The position numbers and the translations under genes were made by a program. A DNA stretch of 64,000 bases from JANMJD01 sp963828405 (lineage in GTDB: Bacteria; Actinomycetota; Acidimicrobiia; Acidimicrobiales; Ilumatobacteraceae): positions 186,001-250,000 of the forward strand of contig CAWHEG010000030.1 of assembly GCA_963828405.1 (NCBI GenBank), in the 5' to 3' direction. A model generated the notes under the pieces. That model searched no databases and was not told where the DNA came from. It saw nothing but the letters and a program-made list of their open reading frames with translations. Positions 8,245 through 19,090 of the stretch are shown piece by piece (the stretch's first letter is position 1; each line of letters starts with the position of its first letter).

Positions 8245-8856
8245 ATGGCCAATCTGCGGTTCTCCTTCGGGACGATGGGCTCGGGCAAGAGCACGGTGGC
8301 GCTCCAGATCCATCACAACCTCGGCGCCGGTGGGCTGCGCGGGCTGCTGCTCACCAAGCTCGACCGTGACGGTTCGCAGGTCACCAGCCGGCTCGGCGTC
8401 GCCGCCCCGGCCATCGAGGTCACCGCCGAGCTCGACCTGTACGAACTGGTCACGTCGTACTGGCCGATCCACTACCTGGTGTGCGACGAAGCGCAGTTCT
8501 ACACACCGGCGCAGTGCGACCAGCTGGCCCGGGCCGTCGACGACCTCGCCGTCGATGTCTACGCCTTCGGTCTGATCACCGACTTCCGCGGCCAGCTCTT
8601 CGAGGGGACCCGCCGGATGCTCGAGGTGGCCGACGAGCGGGTCCCGATGCAGGTCGAGGCCCGCTGCTGGTGCGGCTCACGGGCGACCTACAACGCCCGC
8701 CTGGTCAACGGCAAGGTCGTCTACGAGGGCGAGACCGTGGTCGTCGGCGACACCGAGGACGAACCCGACCAGCCGCTGTTCGGCGACGTCGTGCGCTACG
8801 AGCTGCTCTGCCGGCGCCACTACCGCGTCGGCCGGCTGGCCGGCGACGACGACTGA
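8245..8856 (+). CDS. tdk: Thymidine kinase
   Basis: The 203-residue type II thymidine kinase phosphorylates thymidine to dTMP in the salvage pathway. The P-loop is GTMGSGKST near residue 10. The Walker B-like motif CDEAQFYTPAQ carries the catalytic glutamate, and GLITDFRGQLFEG is the lasso-region precursor. The zinc-binding cysteines lie in CWCGSRATYNAR and in the C-terminal LLCRRHY. The ATG at 8245 gives the canonical start; the longer open frame adds 32 non-homologous residues. It converges on surE. Confidence 0.95.
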   Translation: MANLRFSFGTMGSGKSTVALQIHHNLGAGGLRGLLLTKLDRDGSQVTSRLGVAAPAIEVTAELDLYELVTSYWPIHYLVCDEAQFYTPAQCDQLARAVDDLAVDVYAFGLITDFRGQLFEGTRRMLEVADERVPMQVEARCWCGSRATYNARLVNGKVVYEGETVVVGDTEDEPDQPLFGDVVRYELLCRRHYRVGRLAGDDD

Positions 8857-8877
8857 CCCGGCCGCGTCGCCGGTCAG
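8853..8877. terminator. Bidirectional hairpin between tdk and surE
   Basis: CTGACCCGGC (8853-8862) pairs with GCCGGTCAG (8869-8877) with one bulged base. The hairpin covers the stop codons of both convergent genes. No T-run follows. Confidence 0.4.
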
Positions 8878-9686
8878 GACAGGAAGCGGGCGAGGGCAGC
8901 GGTCGGCGGGGCTTCCTCGACGATCCGGCTCAGCCAGGTGAGCGAGACGTAGCCGCCGCGCACCGAGCCGACGTCGGTGAGCGGGCCGTGTTCGGTGGGC
9001 TGGCCCCAGTCGATCTCCGCCGAGAAGGCGTCGTGATGCCCTGGCTTGGGCTCGAGGCGGATGGTCGTCATCGACCGGCCCGGCCGGGCGGCCAGTGTCG
9101 TGTAGCGCCAGCCGCGCACGTCGCCCGGCTCGAGATTGGGGACGTTGACGTTGAGCGCCGACGGCGCGGCGGGCGGGTCGTCGAGCAGCGCGCCGACGAC
9201 CTGCGCGGCCACCTCACCGGCGGTGTCCCACCGCTGGCCGAGGAGCATGTCGTCCCAGGCCTGGCCCTCGATGGCGCCGACGGTCACGTCCTGGCTGACC
9301 GCCACCCCGCTGATCCCGGCGTTGCGCCCGGTGAGCACGGCGCCGATCGTGCCCGAGTGGTACGGCGTGCGGGCGCTGGTGTTGGCGCCCGGGTTGATCC
9401 CGGCCACGACGAGGTCGAACGGACCGCCGAAGGCGCCCGACACGGCGAAGCGCACGCACAGGGCGGGCGGGCCGGCCACCGTCCACACCTCGTCGACCCC
9501 GTCGAGGGTGACGCGGTGCACGTCGGGACGGATGAGATGCAGCGCTCCGAGGGCGGCGCCGGCCCCGGAGTACTCCGAGTCGGGGGCGACCACGACCACG
9601 TCGCCATGGGTCTGCATCGCCCGGGCCAGGACGTGCAGACCCTCCGAATCGATACCGTCGTCGTTGGTCACGAGAATGCGGGGCAT
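8874..9686 (-). CDS. surE: 5'/3'-nucleotidase SurE
   Basis: The 270-residue metal-dependent nucleoside monophosphate phosphatase starts at ATG 9686. The N-terminus MPRILVTNDDGIDSEG contains the metal-binding Asp pair. SEYSGAG supplies the conserved serine region, and DLVVAGINPGANTS the Asn of the active site. YHSGTIGAVLTGRNAGISGVAVSQ is the family core. The C-terminal part (about 190-270) is typical of the dimerisation and tetramerisation arm. SurE is linked with stationary-phase survival and nucleotide scavenging. The open frame continues far upstream only as the shadow of the next gene. Confidence 0.95.
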   Translation of the reverse strand: MPRILVTNDDGIDSEGLHVLARAMQTHGDVVVVAPDSEYSGAGAALGALHLIRPDVHRVTLDGVDEVWTVAGPPALCVRFAVSGAFGGPFDLVVAGINPGANTSARTPYHSGTIGAVLTGRNAGISGVAVSQDVTVGAIEGQAWDDMLLGQRWDTAGEVAAQVVGALLDDPPAAPSALNVNVPNLEPGDVRGWRYTTLAARPGRSMTTIRLEPKPGHHDAFSAEIDWGQPTEHGPLTDVGSVRGGYVSLTWLSRIVEEAPPTAALARFLS

Positions 9687-9754
9687 CCCCCCATCATGGC
9701 CGCTGGGGACCATCCGGACCGTCCGGGCCGTCGTGTGCCACCGGGCCGGCGGGG

Positions 9755-11008
9755 CTACCAGGCACAGGGCATGCGCTTGATCCCGTTGATGAAGGCGCTC
9801 TGCAGATAGGCGGGTTCGGCCGTCGTGCGCAGATCCGGCATGCGGCGGCGGATCTCGTCGAACATCACGGTCAGCTCGCGGCGCGCCAGGTTGGCGCCGA
9901 GGCAGAAGTGCGGACCGCCGGCCCCGAACCCGACCTGGGCCGGGATCAGCGGCCGGGTCACGTCGAACTCCTGGGGCCGGTCGAACACCCGCTCGTCCTT
10001 GTTCGCCGAGGCGTACCACATCACGATCTTCTGCCCGGCGGCGATCTTCTGCCCGCGGATCTCGGTGTCCTCGGTCGCCGTGCGCCGGAAGTGGATCACC
10101 GGCGTCGCCTGGCGGACGATCTCGTCGACCGCCGTGCGGCTGTGGGTGGTGAAGTCGTCGAACCACAGGCGTCGCTGATCGGGGTTGAGCGTGAGCAGCC
10201 GCATGCCGTGGCTGATCGCGTTGCGGGTCGTCTCGTTGCCGGCGACGACGAGGAGGATGAAGAACGAGCCGAACTCCTGCGGGGTGAGCTGCTCGCCGTC
10301 GACCGAGGCGCCCATCATCACGCTGGTGATGTCGTCCCGTGGCGTCGCCCGGCGGTCGGCGCCGAGCGTCTGGGCGTAGCTGAACATCTCGAACGCCTCG
10401 CCGAGGAGCTGTTCGTAGCTGGTGACGTACTCCGGGTCGCCGACCCCCAGGATCGTGTTCGTCCAGCGGAAGATCTGGGCCTCGTCGGACTCGGGGATGC
10501 CCATCATCTCGCAGATCACCTTGAGCGGCAGCCGGGCGGCGACGTGTTCGACGAACTCGCACTCCCGTTCGGGGAACTGCTCGAGGAGGTCGTCGACGAT
10601 CGCCGCCGCCGTCGTGCGCACGCCGTCCTCGACCCGGCCGATCTCCTTGGGGGTGAAGCCCTTGGAGACGATCGAGCGCAGCCGGAAGTGCTTGGGGTCG
10701 TCCATGTTGATCATCGATCCGAAGAACTCGTTCATCTCCTGGGGCATGTCGGTGATGTTCGAGCCGCCCCCCGAGCAGAACACGTGGGGGTTGCGGCTGG
10801 CATGCCAGACGTCCTCGTGGCGCACCAGCGAGAAGTAGCCCGGCCCCAGCGGGAACGGGGAGTTCTCGATCGGCCGTTCGGGGTGGAACTGCAGTTCGTC
10901 GGTGTCGCGCAGCGTCCGGAACGCCCCCTCCCGCCAGTCGCGCGGCGCCAGCCAGAACTCCTCGAGGGATGGATCGGACTCGGCGAGCGGTACGTCGGGG
11001 AGCTGCAT
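9755..11008 (-). CDS. Cytochrome P450 (CYP125/CYP142-like)
   Basis: The 417-residue monooxygenase has all P450 landmarks: the I-helix VVAGNETTRNAISHG for oxygen activation, the K-helix EIVR, and the heme loop FGAGGPHFCLGANLARREL with Cys369 as iron ligand. The segment TPVIHFRRTATEDTE and KIVMWYASANKDERVF resembles actinobacterial CYP125/142/124 enzymes that hydroxylate the side chains of sterols or methyl-branched lipids. That substrate is an inference. It needs separate ferredoxin and reductase partners, which are not seen in the window. The LmbE gene upstream is divergent. Confidence 0.9.
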   Translation of the reverse strand: MQLPDVPLAESDPSLEEFWLAPRDWREGAFRTLRDTDELQFHPERPIENSPFPLGPGYFSLVRHEDVWHASRNPHVFCSGGGSNITDMPQEMNEFFGSMINMDDPKHFRLRSIVSKGFTPKEIGRVEDGVRTTAAAIVDDLLEQFPERECEFVEHVAARLPLKVICEMMGIPESDEAQIFRWTNTILGVGDPEYVTSYEQLLGEAFEMFSYAQTLGADRRATPRDDITSVMMGASVDGEQLTPQEFGSFFILLVVAGNETTRNAISHGMRLLTLNPDQRRLWFDDFTTHSRTAVDEIVRQATPVIHFRRTATEDTEIRGQKIAAGQKIVMWYASANKDERVFDRPQEFDVTRPLIPAQVGFGAGGPHFCLGANLARRELTVMFDEIRRRMPDLRTTAEPAYLQSAFINGIKRMPCAW

Positions 11009-11103
11009 TCAGCCAGTCTGCCGCCGCCCACCGCCACCGTCCGCACCGGGCGCGATCTCCGCCGCGCCGGGGAACTCCCGGTGGTTCGGTAGCGTCGGTG
11101 ACC

Positions 11104-11823
11104 ATGATCGACGAAGGTGGAGTGGAACGGGTTCTGGTCGTCGTCGCCCACCCCGACGACGTGGATTTCGGGGCGGCCGGGACGGTGGGCGCGTGGACCG
11201 ATGCCGGGATCCACGTCACGTACTGCCTGGTCACCGACGGTGATGCCGGTGGTTTCGACCCGGCGGTGGCCCGCCACGAGATCGCCGGGATCCGCCGTCG
11301 GGAGCAGACGGCGGCGGCCAAGGAGGTCGGCGTGCAGGATCTGGTCTTCCTCGGGTTCCCCGACGGCCGTGTCGAGGCCAACCTCGAACTGCGCCGGGCG
11401 ATCAGCCGGGTGATCCGCCAGGTCCGCCCGCAGCGGGTGGTGCTGCAGAGCCCCGAGCGCAACTACCAGCGCATCTTCGCCAGCCACCCCGACCACCTGG
11501 CGGCCGGGGAGGCCGCCCTGTGCGCCGTCTACCCCGACGCCCGCAACCCCTACACGTTCACCGAGTTGATCGAGATCGAGGGGCTGCAGGCCTGGACCGT
11601 CGACGAGGTCTGGATGATGGCCGGCGCCGAGCCCGACCGCGCCGTCGACATCACCGACCAGGTCGAGCGCAAGATCGCCGCCCTGATGCGCCACGAGAGC
11701 CAGCACAGCGATCCGGAGAGGATCGAGCAGATGGTGCGCGGCTGGGTCGCCGACACCGCCATGCGCCTGGGCCTCGGCGAAGGGCGCGCCGCCGAGGCCT
11801 TCCAGGTGATCGTCACCCGCTAG
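11104..11823 (+). CDS. PIG-L/LmbE family deacetylase
   Basis: The 239-residue protein is a zinc-dependent N-acetylglucosamine-type deacetylase of the LmbE/PIG-L superfamily. The zinc and catalytic motif is AHPDDVDFGAAG near residues 14-26, and the third metal ligand is in SHPDHLAAGEA. The family includes mycothiol MshB and Mca and many natural-product deacetylases. The HESQHSD motif near the C-terminus is seen in Mca-like members. The exact substrate cannot be told from sequence alone. It is divergent from the P450. Confidence 0.9.
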   Translation: MIDEGGVERVLVVVAHPDDVDFGAAGTVGAWTDAGIHVTYCLVTDGDAGGFDPAVARHEIAGIRRREQTAAAKEVGVQDLVFLGFPDGRVEANLELRRAISRVIRQVRPQRVVLQSPERNYQRIFASHPDHLAAGEAALCAVYPDARNPYTFTELIEIEGLQAWTVDEVWMMAGAEPDRAVDITDQVERKIAALMRHESQHSDPERIEQMVRGWVADTAMRLGLGEGRAAEAFQVIVTR

Positions 11824-11860
11824 CCCAATCGCGTGCCCGGCCTCGGGCGACCACGCCTCG

Positions 11861-13157
11861 TCATCCGACCGGTCGGCCGTCCATCCGTTCCAGGCGCAAG
11901 GTGGCGGTGTGGGCATGCGCCTGCAGGCCGTCGACCGGCCCGAAGGCGGCGGCGTCGACGGCGACGTGACGGGCCGCCAGCGGATCGGTGACCCGCTGCC
12001 AGGTGAGGGTCTTGAGGAACTTGGCCACCGAGAGACCGCCGGTGTAGCGGGCCGAGCCCTGCGTCGGCAGGGTGTGATTGGTGCCGGTGCACCCCTTGTC
12101 GCTGTAGGTCACCGTGGCGTCGGGCCCGAGGAACAGCGACCCGTAGTTGTGCAGTCGTTCCAGGAACCACTCGTCGTCGGCGGCGTGGATCTCGAGGTGC
12201 TCGCAGGCGATCCGGTCGGCGATCTGCGCCGCCTCCTCGCGGTCGTCGGCGACGTGCACCCACCCGTAGTCCCGCCAGGCGGCTCCGGCGACGCCGGCGT
12301 TGTCGAGCGCCGGGAGCTGGCGGTCGATCTCGGCCAGCGTGGCGTGGGCGATCCGCGGGCCGATGGCCACCAGGTAGGCGGGGGAATTGGGCCCGTGCTC
12401 GGCCTGGCCGAGGAGGTCGGCGGCGACGAGCAGCGGGTCGGCGGTGTCGTCGCACACGACGGCCACCTCCGACGGCCCGGCCAGCAGGTCGATGCCGACC
12501 CGCCCGAACAGCTGGCGCTTGGCCTCGGCGACATAGGCGTTGCCGGCGCCGCAGAGCATGTCGACCGGGCCCATCCCCTCGATGCCGAACGCCATCGCCG
12601 CCAGCGCGGGCACCCCCCCGAGGCAGAACATCGCGTCGGCGCCGGCGGAGGCCCCGACCCAGACCATCGCCGGACTGGGCCCGCTGCCGTCGGGCAGCGG
12701 CGGCGTGCAGGTGACCACTCGGCCGACCCCGGCGACCTTGGGCACGATCACGCTCATCAGCGGTGACGACACCAGCGGGTAGCGCCCGCCCGGCATGTAC
12801 GAGCCGACCTGCTCGACGGGGACCTGCCGATGGCCGATGACCAGGCCGGGGAACGGCTCGAAGCTGGTGTCGACGAGCAGCGAGCGCTGGTGGCGGGCGA
12901 ACGCCGCCACCGTCTCGGAACTGCGCCGGAAGGCGGTCTTGAACTCGTCCGGCAGCGACGACTCCGACGCCGTGATCTCGCGCCGGGTTGATCTCGAAGT
13001 TCTCCGGGTTCCAGTGATCGAGATCGGCCGAGTACCGCCGGATGGCGTCGATCCCGCGTGACTCGATGTCGAGGAGCATCTCGCCGACCCTCGTGCGCAC
13101 CTCGGCGTCTGCCTGGCGTGCCGCCTGGCGTTCCTGTCCCCGCTTCAATGTCTGCAT
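11861..13157 (-). pseudogene. HisD-family dehydrogenase, frameshifted
   Basis: Two frames together encode a complete NAD-dependent histidinol-dehydrogenase-superfamily protein of about 430 residues. The first 60 residues (to WNPENFEINPA) are in one frame. The rest (EITASESSLPDEFK onward) is one base out of register, consistent with one extra base near 12,980. Motifs include GSYMPGGRYPLVSS, MLCGAGNAYVAEAKRQL, LAGPSEVAVV, GQAEHGPNSP and GCTGTNHTLPT. These match the sulfopropanediol 3-dehydrogenase (HpsN)/HisD-like branch better than biosynthetic HisD; no his genes are nearby. The clean in-frame continuation suggests a sequencing insertion as much as a true mutation. Confidence 0.8.
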
Positions 13158-13258
13158 GACGCCACCGTACGCCCGGCGGTCGGGGTGTCCGGATTCCGGG
13201 CCGTCGGTTACCCCCCGGTAGGATCCCTGTCCGTTGCTGCACCCCCGAGGAGACCACC

Positions 13259-14458
13259 ATGCCCGAGGCCGTCATTGTCGCCACCGCCCGCAGCCCGATC
13301 GGTCGGGCGAACAAGGGGTCGTTGACCACGCTGCGCCCGGACGACATGAGCGCGCAGATCATTGCCGCGCTGCTCGACAAGGTGCCCCAACTCGACCGCT
13401 CGCAGATCGACGACCTGATGATGGGGATCGGCCAGCCGGCAGGTGAGGGCGGCTTCAACATCGCCCGTGTGGCGGGCATCCTGGCGGGCATCGACGTCCC
13501 CGGGGTGACGGTCAACCGCTACTGCTCCTCGAGCCTGCAGACGATCCGCATGGCGTTCCACGCGATCAAGGCCGGCGAGGGCGACTGCTTCATCGCCGCC
13601 GGAGTCGAGACGGTCAGCCGCTACGCCGCCGGCGCCTCCGACACGGCGCCGAACGCGGTGTTCAAGGACGCCGGGGCGCGCACCAAGCTGCGCGCCGGCG
13701 GTGGGCAGGGGACCTGGTCGGCGCCGGTCGGCCTCCCCGACGTGTACATCGCCATGGGCCAGACGGCCGAGAACGTCGTCGAGGTCGAGGGTGTCACCCG
13801 CGAGGAGATGGACCGCTTCGGCGTGCGCTCCCAGAACCTCGCCTGCGACTTCCGTGACCAGGGGTTCTTCGAACGGGAGATCACCCCCCTGACCCTCCCG
13901 GACGGCACCGTCGTGTCGACCGACGACGGCCCGCGTGCCGGCACCAACTACGAGGCGGTGAGCCAGCTCAAGCCGGTGTTCCGCCCCGACGGCACGATCA
14001 CCGCCGGCAACGCCTGCCCGCTCAACGACGGCGCCGCTGCCGTGCTGGTGATGAGCGACACCCGGGCCAGGGCGCTGGGCCTCAGCCCGCTGGCGCGCAT
14101 CGTGTCGTCGGGCGTGTCGGCGTTGAGCCCCGAGATCATGGGTCTCGGGCCGATCGAGGCGTGCCGCCAGGCGCTCGGCCGGGCCGGGATGACGATCGAC
14201 CAGATCGATCTGGTCGAGATCAACGAGGCGTTCGCCGCCCAGGTCATCCCGTCGGCCAAGCACCTCGGCATCCCGATGGACCGGCTCAACGTCCACGGTG
14301 GTGGCATCGCCCTCGGCCACCCCTTCGGGATGACAGGCGCCCGGATCATGACGACGCTGATCAACGGCCTGCAGTGGGAGGACAAGACCTACGGCATGGA
14401 GTCGATGTGCGTCGGTGGTGGCCAGGGGATGGCGATGATCGTCGAGCGCCTCAGCTGA
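13259..14458 (+). CDS. Thiolase (acetyl-CoA acyltransferase)
   Basis: The 399-residue thiolase starts after GAGGAG (about 10 bases upstream). The acyl-accepting Cys89 is in NRYCSSSLQTIR. The C-terminal catalytic set is NEAFAAQ, HGGGIALGHPFGMTGARI (His) and SMCVGGGQGMA (second Cys). The pattern is that of degradative or broad thiolases of the FadA/AtoB type, cleaving 3-ketoacyl-CoA in beta-oxidation or condensing acetyl-CoA. No adjacent hydratase or dehydrogenase defines a pathway. Confidence 0.93.
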   Translation: MPEAVIVATARSPIGRANKGSLTTLRPDDMSAQIIAALLDKVPQLDRSQIDDLMMGIGQPAGEGGFNIARVAGILAGIDVPGVTVNRYCSSSLQTIRMAFHAIKAGEGDCFIAAGVETVSRYAAGASDTAPNAVFKDAGARTKLRAGGGQGTWSAPVGLPDVYIAMGQTAENVVEVEGVTREEMDRFGVRSQNLACDFRDQGFFEREITPLTLPDGTVVSTDDGPRAGTNYEAVSQLKPVFRPDGTITAGNACPLNDGAAAVLVMSDTRARALGLSPLARIVSSGVSALSPEIMGLGPIEACRQALGRAGMTIDQIDLVEINEAFAAQVIPSAKHLGIPMDRLNVHGGGIALGHPFGMTGARIMTTLINGLQWEDKTYGMESMCVGGGQGMAMIVERLS

Positions 14459-14470
14459 TCCGGCGCCCCG

Positions 14471-15643
14471 TCAGCGCGGGGCGACTGTTTGCCGCCGGCC
14501 GACGCGGACGGTTCCCGAGAGCACGGCCACGCCCAGCCCGATGACGCTCACGGCCAGGGCGCAACCGACGAAGACGACGGCCGGACCGGATCGCCCGTAT
14601 CCCCAGGCGGCGAGGAACGAGACGACGGCGGCGACGCCCATGTTGGTGGCGCCGATCAACCCCTGGGCGGCCGCCGTGCGCCCGGGCGGCGCGGCGCTGG
14701 TCACGGCCAGCTGCAGCGCCGGGTAGGCGAGCGCCTGGGCGGACGCCTCGAGCACGCCGAGGATCATCGGGGGCCACACGGAGCGGAACGTGCCGTACAG
14801 CGCGGTGAGCGGGGCGATGACCGCCAGCGAGCCGAGCACGAAGCGGATCGGGTCCCAGCGCTCGACGAACCGAGCCCCCAACGACGACATCGTGATGTAG
14901 GGCACGGCGTAGGCGGCGATGCTGATCCCCACGACGTTGTCCGAGGCGCCCAGGTCGGTCAGGAAGCGGTCCCACAGCGCCTCGTACATCCCGATCGGCA
15001 GGCTGAGGGTCGCGGCGAGGAGCACGGCGACGAGGACGTGGCGGTTGCGCAGCAGGCCGAGTGCCGGTCGATCCGACTCCCCGGTGCGCTGCAGCGCCGG
15101 CAGCGGGCCGGTGGCGACGAGCGCCACGCCGACCACGGCGATCACGGCGAACAGCAGGAACGGGAGGCGCAGGCCGAGCGGGCCGACGAGGGCGCCACCG
15201 ATCACCGGCCCGACGACGAAGCCGCCGAGCTCGGCCGACGCCTGTCGCCCGAGCCTGGCCGAGCGGCCGACGTCGGACAACGAGGTCATCACGGCGCGGG
15301 CGGCCGGGAAGAACAGACCGCCCGCCGCCCCGATCAGCGCCCGGCCGGCAACCAGGCTGACCAGGCTCGATCCGGCGGCGAGGAGGACGTCGCCGAGGAC
15401 GGAGACCAGCCCGCCGCCGACGAGCAGCCAGCGTGTCCACCCCCGGTCGGCCAGCGGCGAGGCGAGCAACTGGACGACCAGCGAGGTGACGAAGCCCGTG
15501 GCGACCATCACACCGACGCCCAGCCCGCTGAGGTGGTAGGTGTCCTGCAGGTTGCCCATCAGGGCGAAGACGACGCTGTTGCTGGCCGCCATGGTGATGC
15601 TCGAGACGAGGATCGTCGCCTCGATCCGCCCGCTCGAGTTCAC
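14471..15643 (-). CDS. MFS transporter
   Basis: The protein is about 390 residues from a GTG at 15643 whose first bases overlap the stop of the upstream beta-lactamase-like gene (GTGA). Twelve hydrophobic helices are evident. The loop between helices 2 and 3 carries SPLADRGWTRW, the major facilitator motif A position, and GRALIGAAGGLFFPAARA matches the helix 4 region. This type of layout is common in drug or metabolite efflux proteins, but the substrate is unknown. The frame is open farther upstream, without similarity. The overlap implies translational coupling with the serine hydrolase. Confidence 0.87.
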   Translation of the reverse strand: MNSSGRIEATILVSSITMAASNSVVFALMGNLQDTYHLSGLGVGVMVATGFVTSLVVQLLASPLADRGWTRWLLVGGGLVSVLGDVLLAAGSSLVSLVAGRALIGAAGGLFFPAARAVMTSLSDVGRSARLGRQASAELGGFVVGPVIGGALVGPLGLRLPFLLFAVIAVVGVALVATGPLPALQRTGESDRPALGLLRNRHVLVAVLLAATLSLPIGMYEALWDRFLTDLGASDNVVGISIAAYAVPYITMSSLGARFVERWDPIRFVLGSLAVIAPLTALYGTFRSVWPPMILGVLEASAQALAYPALQLAVTSAAPPGRTAAAQGLIGATNMGVAAVVSFLAAWGYGRSGPAVVFVGCALAVSVIGLGVAVLSGTVRVGRRQTVAPR

Positions 15644-16494
15644 GGGCTGCCGGTCCCGCCCGGTGGTCGCCCGGCGTGCTCGGCGATCACGGCGTCGGAG
15701 AACGCCGGCCAGGCGTCCATCCCCCATTCGGTGAACGGCCGCCTCGTCAGGGCCGTGCAGGCCAGGCCGTTGACCGGGTCGACCCACAGGAACGTGCCGG
15801 AGCCGCCGAAGTGGCCGAACGTCTCGGGCGAGTTGCTCGTCCCGGTCCAGTGGGGCTGCTTGCGGCCGCGGATCTCGGGGCCGAGGCCCCAGGGATTCGG
15901 GTCGAAGCGACCGACGCCGGGCACCACCCCGCTCAGCTCGGGGAACTGCACCCTGGTCGCCTCCGCCGCCGTGGCCGGGGCGACCAGGCGGGGGGTGAGC
16001 AGCTCTGCCGCCAGGCGCACGACGTCGACGAGAGCGCCGCGGTAGTCCTTGGCCGGTGAGCCCGTGGCGACGGCGCTCGACATTCCGAGGGGTTCGAACA
16101 ACGCCTCGCGCACGTAACGGTCGAAGGCGATCCCCGTCGCCGTGGCGACGTGCCGGGCGAGCACCTCGTACCCGGTGTTCGAATAGATCCGCTTCCGACC
16201 GGGGGCGATGATCTGGGCCGGCCCGTCGAAGGGGTACCCGCCGGCATGGCTGAGCAACTGGCGCACGGTGGCCGGCGTGCCTGCGTCGTTCGGCGGGTCG
16301 ACCGGGCCGTCGAGGTCGACCGAGCCGTCCTCGACGGCGATCAGTATCGCCCAGGCGGAGACCAGCTTCGACACCGAGGCGAGGCGGACCACCTGGTCGA
16401 TCGCGCCATGGGTGACGGCCCGTCCGTCTGGTGTCACCACTCCCGCCGCGGCCATCGTGACGGGCCAGTGGTCGATCAGTTCCAGGGCGCGCAC
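15640..16494 (-). CDS. Beta-lactamase-like serine hydrolase (class C/PBP4* fold)
   Basis: The 284-residue protein starts at GTG. It contains the SxxK motif as SVSK (RLASVSKLVSAWA), the Y-x-N motif as YSN in RIYSNTGYEVLARH, and an HxG-like third motif HFGGSGTFLWVDP. The family covers class C beta-lactamases, esterases and D-amino-acid peptidases; most environmental members are esterases or peptidases rather than resistance enzymes. No signal peptide is visible, so a cytoplasmic location is likely. It is coupled to the downstream MFS gene by a four-base overlap. Confidence 0.87.
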   Translation of the reverse strand: MRALELIDHWPVTMAAAGVVTPDGRAVTHGAIDQVVRLASVSKLVSAWAILIAVEDGSVDLDGPVDPPNDAGTPATVRQLLSHAGGYPFDGPAQIIAPGRKRIYSNTGYEVLARHVATATGIAFDRYVREALFEPLGMSSAVATGSPAKDYRGALVDVVRLAAELLTPRLVAPATAAEATRVQFPELSGVVPGVGRFDPNPWGLGPEIRGRKQPHWTGTSNSPETFGHFGGSGTFLWVDPVNGLACTALTRRPFTEWGMDAWPAFSDAVIAEHAGRPPGGTGSP

Positions 16495-16519
16495 GACGGC
16501 TCCGACGGTCGGGGAACGG

Positions 16520-17875
<1,356 letters not shown>

Positions 17876-17982
17876 CACCACCAGCCTGGCGGGTGGAGGG
17901 CGTCATCCGCAACGTGATAACCCGCAGAACCTGGCCGATCACGGCCTGTGCCGGCTCCGGAGCCGAGAACGACCGCCCCCGC

Positions 17983-18810
17983 TCAGGCCGCGAGGATGCG
18001 GACGGCGTCTTCCTTCAACCCGGCGACGGCCCGGCTGACGAGCCGGCGCGCCGCCTCGGCGGTGACGCCGAGGTCTTCGCCGACCTCGCGGAAGCTGCGG
18101 CGCTCGCCGTCGAGCAGCCCGAAACGGGCCTCGATGGCGTAGCGGGCCCGCTTGTCGAGGGTGCCGAGCAGCTCATCGAGCAGTTCGGTGTCGACCATCG
18201 CCATCACGGCGTCTTCGGGGGTGCCCTGACCGTTGTCCATCAGGTCGCCGAGGGTGGCATCGCCGTCGTCGCCGACGGTCTTGTCGAGCGAGATGGGAGT
18301 GGTCAGGCGATGGAGCTCGGCATTCGACAGATCGAGGGTCTCGCCGTCGCCCGAGGCCTGGCGCAGCGCGGCGCGCAGCGAGGCCGACCGATCGCCAGGG
18401 ATGCGGATGAGGCTGGCCTTCTGGTCGAGGGCACGCCCGATGGCCTGGCGGATCCAGAACGTGGCGTAGGTGGAGAACTTGAAGCCACGGCGCCAGTCGA
18501 ACTTGTCGACGGCGTGTTCGAGGCCGAGGTTGCCCTCCTGGATGAGGTCGAGCAGGTCCATGCCCTGGGGCAGTGGGTAGCGCCGGGCGATGGAGACGAC
18601 GAGGCGCAGGTTGGCGCGGATGAAGCGGTCCTTGGCGGCGGCGGCAGCCCGGACCTCCCGCTTGAGCTCGGGCGCCGACTCGCCCGCACCGATGCGGACA
18701 GCCGCGGCACGACCGAGTTCGATCACCTTCGAGAGCTGACGCTCCTCTTCGGCGTTGAGGAGCGGCACCTTGCCGATGTCGTTGAGGTAGAGACCGATGG
18801 AATCATTCAT
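17983..18810 (-). CDS. Sigma-70 family RNA polymerase sigma factor (group 2)
   Basis: The 275-residue protein has region 1.2 (DSIGLYLNDIGKVPLLNAEEE), region 2 with the core-binding and -10 recognition segment (LRLVVSIARRYPLPQGMDLLDLIQEGNLGLEHAVDKFDWRRG, then FSTYATFWIRQAI), region 3 (PGDRSASLRAAL) and region 4 (LDKRARYAIEARFGL, with the HTH FREVGEDLGVTAEAARRL). There is no long region 1.1, so it is an alternative group 2 factor similar to SigB/HrdB paralogues. A small frame upstream ends in a four-base overlap with its ATG. A purine-rich ribosome site is not obvious, which suggests coupled translation. Confidence 0.93.
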   Translation of the reverse strand: MNDSIGLYLNDIGKVPLLNAEEERQLSKVIELGRAAAVRIGAGESAPELKREVRAAAAAKDRFIRANLRLVVSIARRYPLPQGMDLLDLIQEGNLGLEHAVDKFDWRRGFKFSTYATFWIRQAIGRALDQKASLIRIPGDRSASLRAALRQASGDGETLDLSNAELHRLTTPISLDKTVGDDGDATLGDLMDNGQGTPEDAVMAMVDTELLDELLGTLDKRARYAIEARFGLLDGERRSFREVGEDLGVTAEAARRLVSRAVAGLKEDAVRILAA

Positions 18811-18980
18811 GGCGTATCAATCAACTCTTCGTAGGAGGGTGAGATTCCGGATGTCCGACGTGCCATCTGGCACACCGGCGCCTCAAGTGCCGCAGGTGGC
18901 GGTAGTACCCTTAAAGACTTCCGGTTGACGTGGGGATGACGGCGCTTCCGCCGTGTTTTCGGGGGCCTTGCATCGTACAT
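18807..18980 (-). CDS. Small ORF upstream of the sigma gene (57 aa, hypothetical)
   Basis: An ATG at 18980 opens a 57-codon frame rich in Arg and Pro (MYDARPPKTRRKRRHPHV) that ends in TGA overlapping the sigma-factor ATG (ATGA). It has no recognised family. The overlap and the absence of a strong ribosome site for the sigma gene are the main support. It could be a regulatory leader peptide or a chance frame. Confidence 0.35.
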   Translation of the reverse strand: MYDARPPKTRRKRRHPHVNRKSLRVLPPPAALEAPVCQMARRTSGISPSYEELIDTP

Positions 18981-19090
18981 CAGTAGCTCGCCCAGGTCAT
19001 GGTTCGTTGTGGGCGTGGTAAGAAGACGTTCGGGATGCACGAAAGGTTGCGAACGACCAACGTGTCCTACGCGACGTACACTGCCCGGTC

